From contig NC_051089.1 in assembly GCF_901709675.1 (NCBI RefSeq), positions 20,745,508 to 20,809,507 on the forward strand: 64,000 bases of DNA, written 5' to 3'. The notes under the pieces were generated by a model, which saw only the letters and a list, made by a program, of their open reading frames with translations, searched no databases and was not told the DNA's origin. Made by a program: the position numbers and the translations under genes. Positions 53,406 through 64,000 of the stretch are shown piece by piece. The stretch comes from Syngnathus acus. Lineage: Eukaryota > Chordata > Actinopteri > Syngnathiformes > Syngnathidae. Position 1 is the first letter of the stretch, and every line of letters begins with the position of its first letter.

Positions 53406-54799
53406 TTAGGGCACCATATGGTGTAGATAAAACAACTATGTAAAAGCACACAATTCGCCGTTTAGAACTCCTAACTAAATGAATAAAAGCATGAAACGCT
53501 GACACCCCCCGAAAAATATGTGAAACAGCTGAGAAAGGTGATGCGCAATATAGGAAAGGAACACTGCATTTTTGTTTTCTTCCTGTCTACATTTGGCATC
53601 TTCCTTCCTACTTTGTTATAGACAGCTTTTAACAGAGGAAAATGTCCACAAGTTCTTGGCTGTCATCAGGAGACAAATAGTGTTTGTATTGCTATGATGT
53701 ATACAGTATAATTACATCACCATCCACATATTTAAAAATGCACTCGTAGTGATTAAATGGAGGTACTACAGAAATGCAGATTGTTTTTCTATCCTAATGG
53801 CTAGGTCAATATTGCACGATCGAAGACACTATTTTGGTGATTGGAACCACAAAACAAAGACTGCACGCATAAAGATACAATATCGAAGCCCATTCTTACA
53901 TTAATATCATTCAAGTTTAATGTTCAACACAGGGTTTAATCAAAAATGTTCCATTATAAAAACATGACCCAGTTCCGCCTAATGCTTACATCTGAGGCCT
54001 GTCTGCACACAATGAATAATCATGAGAAACTATATTGAGTAACAGGAGGGAATAAACTATTCAACCTGACCTGCAAATGAGGCCCCCAAAGATATATATG
54101 TGGATGGACATGAATATTTACTACAGTATGTGATTATGTTTTATTAGTTACGTTCTATATTAAATGTAATGATGAATAATGACAATAATAGAATAAACCA
54201 TTTGTAATATAATAATAGTGAATTATTTGAGGCCAATTTTTGAAAAGGTTTATTCAATCATCTGCGAATGTATCTCAGTGTGTTTCAAATAACTACCCTC
54301 TTAATTTATCTCTGATAAAAGTGCTTTACGACTGCACAGAAAGCCAAATTCACTAAAGGATTGTGTCGTTTTTGCGTAACCGTAAAAATGGAATGAACGG
54401 ATCTAAATTTTTGAGTTGTGATCTGAATTGAGTCTTTTCCTACCGACCATCGTTCTGACATGGTTCAGGACTCTGCTATGTGTGCAATAAGTAGGTGCAA
54501 ACGGCACTGAGCTGACAAACTTTGTTTGTATTTCCGCTGTTATGTCATTAGCGCAATATCCTTTGTGAATTGCGCACTAAAAAGGAGCACAAACTGCAGG
54601 CGCAAATGAGGAGCAATTAAAGGTGCTATCAGTTCATTCTGTGTGGATTTGGCCCCAGAGTCTTTTATATAATACCTGAATCAATGTTTCTCAACAGTGA
54701 TGCCTTGAGATACGAATGACCCAACTTACAAACTTTTCACAATATGGGCTGTCAATTAACAGATTTTTTGCACTGACTTCTGAGCACATATCTGCGATA
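53406..54799. other. No gene seen
   Basis: Long AT-rich stretch. No open frame with a domain and no element ends. Confidence 0.5.
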
Positions 54800-54801
54800 T
54801 A

Positions 54802-55217
54802 CAGTGGGGCAGAAAAGTATTTAGTCAGCCACTAATTGTGCAAGTTCTCCCACTTGAAAGTTGAGAGATGCCTGTAATTTTCATCATAGGTACACTTCAA
54901 CTACTATGAGAGACAAAATGAAATAAAAAATCCAGAAAATCACATCGTCTGAATTTTAAAGAATCTATTTGCAATTTATGGTAGAAAATAAGTGAGATCT
55001 TGCGTGGAGCCCCAGATCGAGGTCATTATTGACCAAATACTTATTTTCCACCATAATTTGCAAATAAATTCTTTAAAAATCAGACCATGTGATTTTCTGG
55101 ATTTTTTTTCATTTTTTCTCTATGTGTACCTATGATCAAAATTACAGCCATCTCTCATCTTGTTCGTGGGACAACTTGCACAATTGGTGGCTGACTAAAT
55201 ACTTCTTTGCCCCACTG
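54802..55217. mobile_element. Palindromic Tc1-type MITE, 416 bp
   Basis: The ends CAGTGGGGCAGAAAAGTATT and, reversed, CAGTGGGGCAAAGAAGTATT continue into inverted similarity over about 200 bases per arm, so the element can fold into one long hairpin. TA flanks both sides (54800-54801 and 55218-55219). Non-coding. Confidence 0.92.
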
Positions 55218-55714
55218 TACATAAGTGCTTTTTGGTGGCAGGTGACTCAACTCACTTCAAAACAGGCAGAGGTTTGACAAATATGCTTCAAGCTGTTTTT
55301 GCCACTTTTACCGAGCTGCCCTTGAACACATCATGAAGTGCCCCAATTTTGTACACAGCACAAAGTGCAGTATGTTAGTATATGTGCTCTGTATATTGAG
55401 ACTTTTATTTTGAAGGATGCTACGCAGGAAGTACTGCTTTTACTATTTCTGTTTTACAAATGTTCTTAATAAAATCCAGGTGATACCAATGTGTTAATGG
55501 GCACTGGCAAATCAAAGTGAGTTGTGTGACGGTCGTCATTTTCTCTGTCTCCACAGTATGACTTATTTCATTTAAATACGTAACTCTGCTAATACAGTAT
55601 AACTGTGCACATAGGTGTTTTCCTTTGGCATTTGGTTCATTTCATAACTATTCACACAAATCTCAGAACCTCTCGAGTGACACCTCTTCAATTTTGCTGT
55701 ATTATATTAGTGAG
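55218..55714. other. No gene seen
   Basis: No recognisable feature. Confidence 0.5.
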
Positions 55715-55960
55715 GGCGGCACGGCGGCGCACTGGTTTGCATGTCCACAATTCCGATGTGCAGGGTTCGGTCCACAGTTCCGATGTGCAGGGCTCTGGTC
55801 TTGGAGTGTGCTGTGTGGAGTTTGCGTGTTCTCCCTGTGCCTGCATGAGTTTTTTTCCGAGTACTCTGGTTTCCTCCCACATTCCAAAGACATGCATAGT
55901 AAGTTAATTGGGCACTCTAAGTTGTCCTTTGGTTTGATTGTGAGTGTATGTTTGCCCTGG
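55715..55960 (+). repeat. Fish interspersed repeat ('ggcggcacggcggcgcactgg' type)
   Basis: Same family as 53050-53405. A 24-base segment ('cacagttccgatgtgcaggg') is locally duplicated at 55745 and 55771. Confidence 0.65.
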
Positions 55961-56726
55961 TAATGATCATAATGTCAGTACAAATATCGCAAACAATATA
56001 TGTAACAATAATTTCTTGGGTGATTGTTGACTAAATAGTGATTTAATGTTAATGTGTAGATATGTTATTACAATGTTACGGATAGTACTTTTTTTTACCA
56101 GATTTAATTTTATTTTTTATTTCCCTATCACACCATCGCAACATAAGCAGCTGCTAATTAATCCAAGGCAATTTACTGCTTTATCCAAGATAAATCACCC
56201 GTGAAGCTCAGAAGGCAAAATTATATATAGTATATCAAGAAAAACTGCATCGAAATGTGTTTTTTGTTACATTGATTGTATTCAAATTTATAAGTGCTCT
56301 ACAAACCTATTTGTCAAAAAGCCCAGGGTGCAGCCCTCTGCCTAAGTAGGGGGAGTCGAAGGAGAGCTGTGAAAATGAGAAAACGCACAATTTTCATGGT
56401 CTGATTCTGATTGAACCACTCTCACAATTTTCCAGCGTGAATACTGATGGGGGGTGGGAGTAAATAAATGAATATACAACTAGATCTCTCAATGTCATTT
56501 AAGGAAGGAGACAGGGCTGACACGCTCGCGCTTTTCCTGCCCTTTTATTTTTCTCCTCCCCAACAGCAATTTATTAGTGTTACCGCACAATTAAAAAAAA
56601 CATAAACAAATTAAAATTAAAGGTAAGTGATCTGGTATATCTCTCAATAGCAAGTGGTGTGTGCAACGGCACACTGGCGTCAGTGAAAAAAGACAAAAAA
56701 ACAGCTTCTTTCACAACCTAAATAAC
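55961..56726. other. No gene seen
   Basis: AT-rich sequence without domains or element ends. Confidence 0.5.
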
Positions 56727-56831
56727 CATCCTGTCACGCCCGTGCCAGAGCACGCTCGGCCTGCACTTCTCTTGGCCACACCGCTTTCGTTACCGTAATG
56801 TCTGTCACCTGCTTCCTCTTGTTACCCTGTG

Positions 56832-56871
56832 TATTTAAGCCCTGCCCGTGTGTTTCTCCCTGTCGGTGTCT
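56832..56871 (+). promoter_or_regulatory. TATA box and self-primer site in the small LTR element
   Basis: TATTTAA at 56832 is followed exactly 30 bases later by GTCGGTGTCT (56862-56871), the exact reverse complement of the 10 bases AGACACCGAC that directly follow the LTR (57135-57144). The 3' LTR copy has one mismatch (GTCGGTTTCT). Confidence 0.75.
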
Positions 56872-57270
56872 ACTGTTGTGTCCATTCCTGTTCGTGTCCA
56901 GTGTTCCTGTTCTTGTCATCTGGTTTTCCCTCGGTCTGTATGAAGGCTCACGGTCAGAATTTTAACCTTGTCCAAGGGGACTTCATGTCGGTCGGTCTGT
57001 CTGTTTGCTGGCCGTGAGTCTCTCTCCCGTCTGTGTCGTCGGTTTCCCACCTGCCTCCCTTCCAACTCCCTTTCCCTTCAATAAATCCTGGTTCAAGCTG
57101 CATTTGGTCGCCCTGGCTCAACTCATTCCTGACAAGACACCGACCATCACAGCGACCAGCGCTTGGACTAACCGTTGCCGGCTCCCGCAACTGCTGAATG
57201 GTCGCCAAGGAGCTGAGTTCCAGCGACGCAAGATGCACGGTTGCCCCCCCAAATCAGAGCCGACGGCGCG

Positions 57271-57560
57271 GATGCTGCAGCCGCCACCTGTTCCGGCGGC
57301 ACGGATCCAGCGGCCGTCACCGTCGGCCTTCAACGGCGCATCACGCACGGCCGCCCCCCGACCCAGTCCTGACGGCGCGGATGCTGTGGCGGCCACCTGT
57401 TCCGACAGCGCGGATCCAGCGGCCGTCACCCAGTCGGTTTTCAGCGGCGCAAGACGCACGTCCGCCCCCTGACCCAGTTCCGACGACGCGGATGCTGCGG
57501 CCGTCACCAGTTCCGGCGGCGCGGATCCAGCAGCCGTCACCCAGTCGGCCTTCGGCGGTG
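57271..57560. repeat. Three ~110-bp GC-rich tandem units inside the small LTR element
   Basis: Each begins gatgctg and contains 'gcggatccagcggccgtcac'. Periods are 109 and 111 bases; the third is incomplete. Confidence 0.9.
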
Positions 57561-58069
57561 TGTGACGTGTGGCCGCCTCCCCATTTCCTCCCGGCCCTTG
57601 TTGGACAGTCTTGGATTTTTTCTTTTTTGGGACGTCGGGAGCCGTCCCTTGTGGGGGGTACTGTCACGCCCGTGCCAGAGCACGCTCGGCCTGCACTTCG
57701 CTCGGCCACACCCCTTTCGTTACCGTAATGTCTGTCACCTGCTTCCTCTTGTTACCCTGTGTATTTAAGCCCTGCCCGTGTGTTTCTCCCTGTCGGTTTC
57801 TACTGTTGTGTCCATTCCTGTTCGTGCCCAGTGTTCCTGTTCTTGTCATCTGGTTTTCCCTCGGTCTGTCTGGAAGCTCACCGTCAGAATTTTAACCGTG
57901 TCCAATGGGACTTCATGTCGGTCAGTCTGTCTGTTTGCTGGCCGTGAGTCTCTCTCCCGTCTGTGTCGTCGGTTCCCCACCTGCCTCCCTTCCAACTCCC
58001 TTTCCCTTCAATAAATCCTGGTTCAAGCTGCATTTGGTCGCCCTGGCTCAACTCATTCCTGACACATCC

Positions 58070-59009
58070 CATATTTTGTGAGTCTCTGGTCAGTCAGTAC
58101 GAGGAAAGATTCTGATGTAGAACAGGGGTTTTCAACTGGTTTTGTCCAAGGGACCACCATTGTAACCAAGAAGCAACTCGGGACCACTGCTTTGGCGGAA
58201 TATTATTTTATTTTGCACCAAATGACGATAGACCTATACAGGCTATTTATTTGCATCTGTATTTCTATTTAGGGAATCTCAGGTACATTTAACATAATTT
58301 GGATGTAAATGACTCACAAAATTAGCTGGAAAATAAATCAAGTCTAAATTGACTTGAGGATTGAACCCACCAAATTCAAGGTTGAAGTCTATTACTCTAT
58401 AACCAAGCCACGCACCTCATAACTTCGCTTGGGGGAGGGGTAGCCCGTTCAAATATGCTATACTTGATGAAAACCCAAGAAGACAGAAAAAGTAAATAGT
58501 AAATCTATTTTTCCCATTACAAATAATGGAAAAGATTTTAATCCGTTCCAAGACTAAAAGAAACGCCTTTTTAAGCATTTTTTCATTTGCGCATTTTTGT
58601 CCGATCGCGCAACTGCAGCGCACCGCCGAACGTGCAACCGTAGCGCGCCGCCGACCGCGCAACTGCACCGCGCTGGTCGCACTATTGTGAAAGAGCCGTT
58701 GCTGAAATTTAGAAAATATTTTTAAAGTCCTGATGCACTTTCCAAAATATAAGTGTAACTCAGTGCGCAGGGAGCTTAAAGTGCATGTAAATACACTATG
58801 GGGTCCCAAAATGTATTTGATAAAGATGGACTTGTATTTTAGGAAACTGTTGTTAAAATTTGAATAAAATTGCGAATTGAGGAGTAATCGATGAAAAATC
58901 AACGGTTTGTATGTGATCGTTGAAGTTCATCCCGGAAATTGCCGAAGTGACTGTGACGTAGATTATAGGACGCCAAGCGTTGCCGAGTCACTTAGCCCAT
59001 GTAAACCTA
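58070..59009. other. No gene seen; a hAT-like end and a tRNA-like fragment
   Basis: 'caggggttttcaactggttt' at about 58123 looks like one end of a hAT element without a partner. At 58340-58416 the minus strand has 'gggttcaatcc' (B box) and 'tggcttggttatagag' (A-box-like), a SINE-like remnant. A triple GC-rich motif ('gcgcaactgcagcgcaccgc' type) is at 58608-58672. Confidence 0.45.
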
Positions 59010-59230
59010 ATGGCGGATACAGCAGCGGAAACGATGTCGTCTGATGAATCTCCCTCAGATGATTCTTCACCTTCAGATGAAAATGAAGAAGAGTATGATT
59101 TCTTTCCTGGGGTACAAGGGTACCAATTTGAACCAGTGAGAAGTACCCCAGTGGGAGAAAATCTAACCGAAAATGGCGATCATCGTGGTGGTGGGCAGGA
59201 AAATGCGGATCGGCTTGGAAATACTGACTG
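59010..59230 (+). CDS. Probable first exon of a P2X7-C-terminus-like protein
   Basis: From ATG 59010 the frame reads MADTAAETMSSDESPSDDSS, an acidic stretch, then GYQFEPVRST and DRLGNTDW. The pair of motifs Y-x-FEP and GNTDW opens a family of teleost proteins related to the intracellular C-terminal domain of the P2X7 receptor, in which the next residue is usually cysteine of a zinc-binding CxC core. A possible donor (ACTG-gttcgt) follows two bases into the W codon. No matching second exon is seen downstream in the window, so this may be an isolated or decayed copy. Confidence 0.62.
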
Positions 59231-59567
59231 GTTCGTAACAAAATATCCCATAATTAACTGCCTAAGTAATTGTGAATAATTTAAAACTATTGTACTTGTT
59301 AATACCTACATGCAAAATGGAAAAAGATAAGATATTCTAACCGGAGATTGCAATGACCTAATTTTCACATGGTCCTTGTTTACATTTTGCATTTGACTGA
59401 TTTTCATGAATGACTGTCTTTTATATTGTAATATCATGACCAGGAAAATGATTATAATGTAAAATGATATTTTGACAGTAAACATACTTTCATGGTTTTG
59501 TCACAGGTCAGAGTTCAATTATTGTGTCTCATTCAAAAGTGCCTTGTAAATGCCTCTGATTTATGAA
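59231..59567. other. No gene seen
   Basis: AT-rich spacer between the P2X7-like exon and the THAP-like fragment. Confidence 0.5.
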
Positions 59568-59850
59568 TCATGACAGGTAAAAAAAAATACCATAAACACC
59601 ATGATGATTGGTTGTTACATACATGGCAACCAATTGTTCTTCTGTGAGCACAGGTTGGACTGTAGGGACTGCGTCTGGCTTGAGAAGTTTCTTAGTTCTG
59701 AAGCCAAGATGCCCCCTGATAACATTCCGGAGTGAAATGAGCTCCACAAATGACAGCTTGAGAGTCTGGCCGCGGGGTCTTAAAATCGGCTCGTTTTGTT
59801 TGGACAAAACGAACCCATTGTCGTCGTATAGATTCCATTGCTGAGAAACG
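59568..59850 (-). pseudogene. THAP-domain exon with one frameshift
   Basis: THAP domains are C2CH zinc-binding DNA-binding modules. On the minus strand an acceptor-like cccacag is followed by SLHRFSAMESIRRQWVRFVQ, TKRADFKTPRPDSQAVICGA and HFTPECYQG; then, after a run of five Gs, the frame changes and continues GFRTKKLLKPDAVPTV. The C and H of the C-x2-H (ICGAHF) half are present and the C-terminal AVPTV box fits the AVPTIF motif of THAP domains. The first CxxC half would be in a preceding exon not found here. One G fewer in the run at 59711-59715 would restore the frame. Confidence 0.75.
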
Positions 59851-59959
59851 ATGTAAACTGTGGGTTTTGTGCGCTCTCTTTTCCTCTTTATTTCCTTCTT
59901 TTCTCCTTTTTCTTTCTGTCTTTTTGTCCATTCGGCGATGCTGGTGCCTTCTACCGCAC

Positions 59960-60598
59960 CTCGGTATCTCTTCGGCTCGGATATTTTATTTATTTTTTCT
60001 TCCTGGGACCGGGATCATCGGTTGAGCCGGCGTAACTCTACGACGGCTTCCTGCTTATCCGGCCAGTGATGACCGGGTCCCTCGCCTTGGCCTTGCAGCC
60101 GCAACCCCTGTGGGGAGTCCGCTCCCTCGTGCTCGTCGACTTTCGCCATGCTAGCCCCGTGGTGACCATCTGCACGTGCCCCGGCTGGGTGCCCGGGACG
60201 CTGCTCACACGTTTGCCTGCTTTGTGATGTTTTCACCGATTCACGACCACGGTCCATTGAGCGCCGTTGACCTGGACTGCCCTTACACCTGTCGATGGAC
60301 CCCGTGGAGGCTATTTTGTGTGTTTTGGGGTGTTCTCTTGTATTGGGGGTGCTGGTTGGCCGCTGTTACTTTTTTCCTTTGTCTTTTAGCTTTGATTTGC
60401 TTTGATGGCTTTTATCTTGAGCACTTTCTGACTTTCTTTGTGGCGCCGTTGTGTGGCAGCCTTATGAGAGTTATTGAGTTGCGCTCATGCCATCTGTGTG
60501 TCTTTTGTATACCCACTCTGTGGTGTGGATACTGCTGGGGCCTGAATTTCCCCACCCCAGGGGATCAATAAATATTCAATCAATCAATCAATCAATCG
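59960..60598 (+). mobile_element. 3' portion of a non-LTR retroelement with (CAAT)n tail
   Basis: The end 'aggggatcaataaatattca' runs into five CAAT repeats, the form of a LINE or LINE-mobilised SINE 3' end. The body is GC-richer than its surroundings but encodes nothing I recognise. The left limit is approximate. Confidence 0.55.
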
Positions 60599-61399
60599 CT
60601 ACAAAATTTGACAACACAAACCTTCACCATCGTGGAACAGACGTTTGAACACCAATTTGTAAACTAAATGAAGCTTATATGTGACGTATTGGAGACAAAA
60701 CACCAGGAAAATGAGTGGTTCTTCGCGCTATCAATCGGTTAACAATGGGGGGAGTCCATCTACGTCACGGTACCACGTGATCCAGAACGGAGCGGTTCAT
60801 GACAGGGGCGGGGAAGATCGAGAAATACACAAATATTGACTGCGTTTGGCTCACGAATGCAATTTTATTTCAAATTCTATATTATTTGGATACAGGTGAA
60901 TATAATCGAACATTCTGAGTGGTTTTTAGAGCATGTTAAAGGTGCCTTTACATACGCTTTAATTTGGTCCGATCTCGCAACCGCAGCGCGCCAGGCGCTC
61001 ACTGTCGCATTGCTTTAAGAGCGTCCTTGTGTTTTAGGATAGCTTTACTGCTCCCACTTGCTTTCTTCGTAGGCATGATTAGCGGTTAATACAATCCTCA
61101 AAGTAACGAAAATACAATAACGAACGGAGTCAGTCGGCATCCGGGCCGCGTGGTCGGGTTTTCTCGGGTCCTTTCTGTAATATTCTCTTAGAATATGTCC
61201 GGACTGCCAGTCTAATAACGTTAGGCTATCGTATTGGGTATCTACCAAATGTCTTGTCCTGATTGGTCCGTAGCATTAGGATTACGCAGCAAGTAGTGAC
61301 GTAGCCGGTTGTTGGAAGCATACGCCTTATTGAATGCAGCATGTTTTCCATGTCGTCGTCCTTATACATTTTGTACCTAGCGTGGGTACAGAACACTAC
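60599..61399. other. No gene seen
   Basis: At 61020-61073 the minus strand reads MPTKKASGSSKAILKHKDAL, a lysine-rich start with no domain support. Bases 60978-61010 resemble the GC motif at 58608. Confidence 0.45.
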
Positions 61400-61528
61400 A
61401 CTTTCGGCTCATCTCGCGAGGTTCGACCTCCGAATTTTGTTTGACAACCAAAGCAAAAAATCTCGGATTTTTCGTTCGAATTCCGATATTTTCGAGAACC
61501 GGGACGTTCGAAAACCGATGTTTGACTG
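61400..61528. mobile_element. Right end of a pogo/Tigger-like element
   Basis: 'cgttcgaaaaccgatgtttg' ending ACTG-TA (TA at 61529-61530), with internal inverted words around 'ttcgaattccgatattttcg', is the usual end of this group. The left end is not found. Confidence 0.5.
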
Positions 61529-61530
61529 TA

Positions 61531-62085
61531 ATTGAGTTCTCAACTGATAGACTGCCACATGAGAGTAACATGGTAATAATGTGTCCGTGGTTTCAAACGA
61601 GTTGTGAGGCTGACAGTGTAGGTTGCGCCTCATTTAACTTGTTGCAACCTTGGTATTGTCATGTTCCGACTCTTAATCAGGTTCAGGTTCTCCCCACCTC
61701 ATTATACACATAATGAATTGGGAGTACAGGTGTGATCATAATTTCCCTGACCAACATCCAAGCCACACAGAACTCAGGAAGTGAGATATTACAACTACAG
61801 TGTGTTCTTACACACAGCAAAAGGGCACCCCCTTAGGCAGACAGTCAGGTGCTGGTGACGCCAGTGGCAGCATATGATGTGACACAAAATGTAATATTTT
61901 AACTTACTATAAGCCATTGAAATATGTCCCTCAAGGAGAAGTTCAACCTCCCCCCTCCCTGTACTTTTGTTTCTGTTTCAGAATGAAAGTGGTGCGCAAA
62001 GAGTGGTGCACCAATAAAGCTGGGGTGGCAACGATGATACTTTAGCTTGCTCAGGGTCACCTTGAGAGTAGACAGCAAGCAGATT
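61531..62085. other. No gene seen
   Basis: No recognisable feature. Confidence 0.5.
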
Positions 62086-62089
62086 ACCA

Positions 62090-62190
62090 TCTCTCCCAAA
62101 AATAGTTTCCAATTTTACGTCCGAGGTGGGACTTGAACCTATCCTCCAACTCCATAGCCCACTTCCTTACAGGACTGAGCTGCTGCCCAC
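62090..62190 (-). repeat. tRNA-related SINE-like repeat
   Basis: On the minus strand 'agcagctcagtcctgtaagg' (A-box-like) precedes 'aggttcaagtccca', an exact pol III B box. The anticodon-arm region does not fold, so it is not a tRNA gene. Confidence 0.55.
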
Positions 62191-62974
62191 CATTATAGTT
62201 TTCACATAATTGACAATTGCTTTTCAACACAACAGAGCACAATCTGAGTTTTAAACATTCTCTGCTGTATGGCATTCTCACAAAGAGGCCTGCTTGTTGT
62301 GGCTCTGACCTCTACAATATCTGGGATGTTTTGCTGCTGCATTCTCCGTCAATGTAGTGAATTCAGAACAGTGACCTGAAGAACAAGTGAATAACTCTCA
62401 GCTTTTACCGGCAGTGGAGTAGGAGCTATTGAGTGATTTGTGCGAGATAGCTGCAGTGTTCTGTGGTATTCATAACCTCAGAAGTTAAAGGTAAATTCCT
62501 TTGCTGTAAAGGTAAAAAATATATATTTTGGGGCTGTTTGATCCAATTTAAGATCACTCATTTAATTTGACCACACGGTAAGGTGTGTGACCGTACCTCA
62601 ATATTTCTGTACATATATAGTCAAAATTTTGCAAAATTTGTCATACTCTATTCGTCTGTAAAAATATTAAGCCTTAGTTTGTAGTGATTGCATACAGTTG
62701 CAGAACCAGAATTTTCATAGCAGGGTGATCAAAGGAGAGCATGTGCAGATGCTTGAGAATGAGCAACCTATAAGTCGTAAGCTTTGTCACACCTACACAT
62801 TGCACATAGCCAAGAAGTCATTGATTATTATCGTACAATCCACAGGTTTTCATGAAATGAAATGCATACATTAAAGAACGTTGCACAAGATGCTAAGAGT
62901 ACAAGCAAAACAGTAATAATAGAAGCATTTTTTTACATATACCTTTTGCACAGTTCGCCACTTTGATATTTGTT
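62191..62974. other. No gene seen
   Basis: No recognisable feature. Confidence 0.5.
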
Positions 62975-63036
62975 TGGAGCAGTTGCTAGAGCATTGTGCT
63001 TCTGAATTTGAGATCGCAGGTTGAATCCGTCTTTGA
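62975..63036 (+). repeat. tRNA-like fragment
   Basis: 'ggagcagttgctagagcatt' followed by 'caggttgaatccg' is spaced like tRNA A and B boxes but both are altered. Probably a SINE head remnant. Confidence 0.35.
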
Positions 63037-64000
63037 TATTGACAATTTTAAACTCATTTGTATTTAGGGTTGTTCATAAACATTGTAATTTTTTTCCATA
63101 TTTGCACTATACACCTACATCTAAAACTGCAATACTGCTACAGTCACTGGCCACAATCGTTTCATTCTGTGTATACATACGTACAGCTTACTGCTTTATG
63201 ACGGCATACATAGGGAGAAATGACGCAAGATTGCTTATAAAACAAGTGCAAACCAATTGGCTAGAGAGCCTCAATGATTCATGAAGCTTAATTTCACCAT
63301 GTTGGTATATTTTTTCAAAAGCTTTTCAAGATTTCATCTGCTATAGGCTACTTGCCACTGCACAGCATGTTAGGAGAGAGATAATGTGAATGAAGCACCG
63401 AGTAATGAACCTTTAGCTGAAGCCAAACCCCAGTGGTTCGAGGACCTTTATTTTGCCCATCACTAGCCTCAGCGACGATGTTCAAACTACAGTAAGGTGG
63501 AACTAGTTTAATGTACCACAGAATCACATCTAATAAAGGTTCCCCTGGACATGAGGCCGAGAGTGCCCAAGGGTGGCCGCTTCCATTAACGGCCCCTCAT
63601 ATATTAAGATTGCGCTCACATTTGAAGAGGACATACAATTACGGTAAAATACTGTATTTACATTGTCCTAATAGCATGTCTTTGGCATGCTTTCCTCAAA
63701 ATATTCCAAGCATAAAAAATTATAGCCATATTTTACAGCAATTTTCTTGCCATGGTGAAATTGGCTCTCTTCAGGGCTGAATCTGTCTCACGCCGTGCGC
63801 CAGCCGTCATTCTGCCCCACATACTGCTGGGCCAATGGCAAGTCTGTCCTTTCGTAGAGTGACAACCAGTGGGCTGGTTCTGGCCATCTCGTTCTGACCA
63901 TCTCATAGCTGCCAAGAGTATGGTGGACTCTGTGTGGGGTGGTTATCGTGTAATTTGAAGTACAGAATATCTCACTCAAAACAGGCAGATAACTATGGAT
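63037..64000. other. No gene seen to the window end
   Basis: No domain, splice-supported frame or element end could be recognised. Confidence 0.5.

Larger units (their letters stand above)
56732..58064 (+). mobile_element. Small non-autonomous LTR retrotransposon (TRIM-like)
   Basis: Two 403-bp LTRs (56732-57134 and 57662-58064) surround a 527-bp interior with no protein-coding domain. A perfect 5-bp duplication CATCC flanks it (56727-56731 and 58065-58069). The LTRs differ at roughly 13 positions (about 3%). The interior is GC-rich and made largely of three ~110-bp tandem units starting at 57271, 57380 and 57491. Its 3' segment (57629-57661) is nearly the same as the one before the chromovirus 3' LTR. 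Confidence 0.92.

Noticed and set aside
57005-57728. Arginine/proline-rich 140-176 codon frames
   Set aside because: They fall in the GC-rich tandem repeat and LTR of the small non-autonomous element and match no protein family.
6000-63036. Possible tRNA genes at about 5925-6155, 35285-35478, 58340-58416, 62090-62190 and 62975-63036
   Set aside because: Only pol III A/B-box-like words are present; none folds into a cloverleaf, and repeated flanking words show SINE-like remnants.

Overview
This window is nuclear DNA from a ray-finned fish, very probably a teleost. The evidence is spliced genes with vertebrate GT-AG signals, an N-terminus characteristic of vertebrate SHANK2, a SET-domain protein of the KMT5A-like type that teleosts carry in multiple copies, and a dense, fish-typical set of interspersed repeats. 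Nothing here is bacterial: there are no operons, rRNAs or CRISPR arrays, and I recognise no functional tRNA gene. The species cannot be named from the sequence alone.

Host genes. (1) shank2 lies on the minus strand. Its first visible coding exon (28187-28420, start codon at 28396) and the next coding exon (3208-3411) are both phase 0 and join cleanly into the start of the SHANK N-terminal (SPN) domain. The 24.8 kb intron between them holds most of the mobile DNA in the left half. (2) On the plus strand, 37.1-49.0 kb, is a KMT5A-like SET-domain methyltransferase gene. Three exons encode the SET core. They are followed by eleven tandem copies of a ~820-bp unit, each carrying a 105-bp, phase-0 exon for a 35-residue peptide, and then by three exons ending in a conserved-looking basic/cysteine C-terminal module. 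One of the eleven exon copies has a 7-bp deletion at its splice acceptor. This array is the most unusual thing in the window. (3) At 59.0-59.9 kb are a probable first exon of a P2X7-C-terminus-like protein (plus strand) and a frameshifted THAP-domain exon (minus strand).

Mobile DNA, left to right: an APE-type LINE fragment at the left edge; a solo LTR (2068-2457) with a 5-bp target duplication; a decayed LTR (about 5115-5527); a 900-bp TA-target element with perfect 25-bp ends (7111-8010); an inverted LINE copy (8048-10260) interrupted by a hAT element; a retroviral tRNA-Trp-type primer-binding site at 12078 and a polypurine tract at 19661 that may bracket an eroded endogenous retrovirus; a hAT element with a transposase stub (13825-14731); a 5'-truncated LINE with a long open reverse-transcriptase frame (14987-17238); two hAT MITEs; a complete but broken Sushi-like Ty3/gypsy chromovirus (21168-26182); and another hAT MITE (28524-28891). 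Beyond 31 kb, a piggyBac transposase fossil is split by two related pogo-like elements, one of which itself holds a hAT insertion. On the right are a solo LTR (50763-51202), a LINE fragment, a palindromic Tc1-type MITE (54802-55217) and a small non-autonomous LTR element (56732-58064).

Two patterns tie parts of this together. The chromovirus and the small non-autonomous LTR element share a 3' untranslated/polypurine segment. In both, the bases just after the 5' LTR are exactly complementary to a site inside the LTR that lies 30 bp downstream of a TATA box. That is the arrangement expected for self-primed reverse transcription, and it suggests the small element uses the large family's machinery. 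Separately, several host-gene frame breaks fall in short homopolymers, so some may be sequence errors rather than true mutations.
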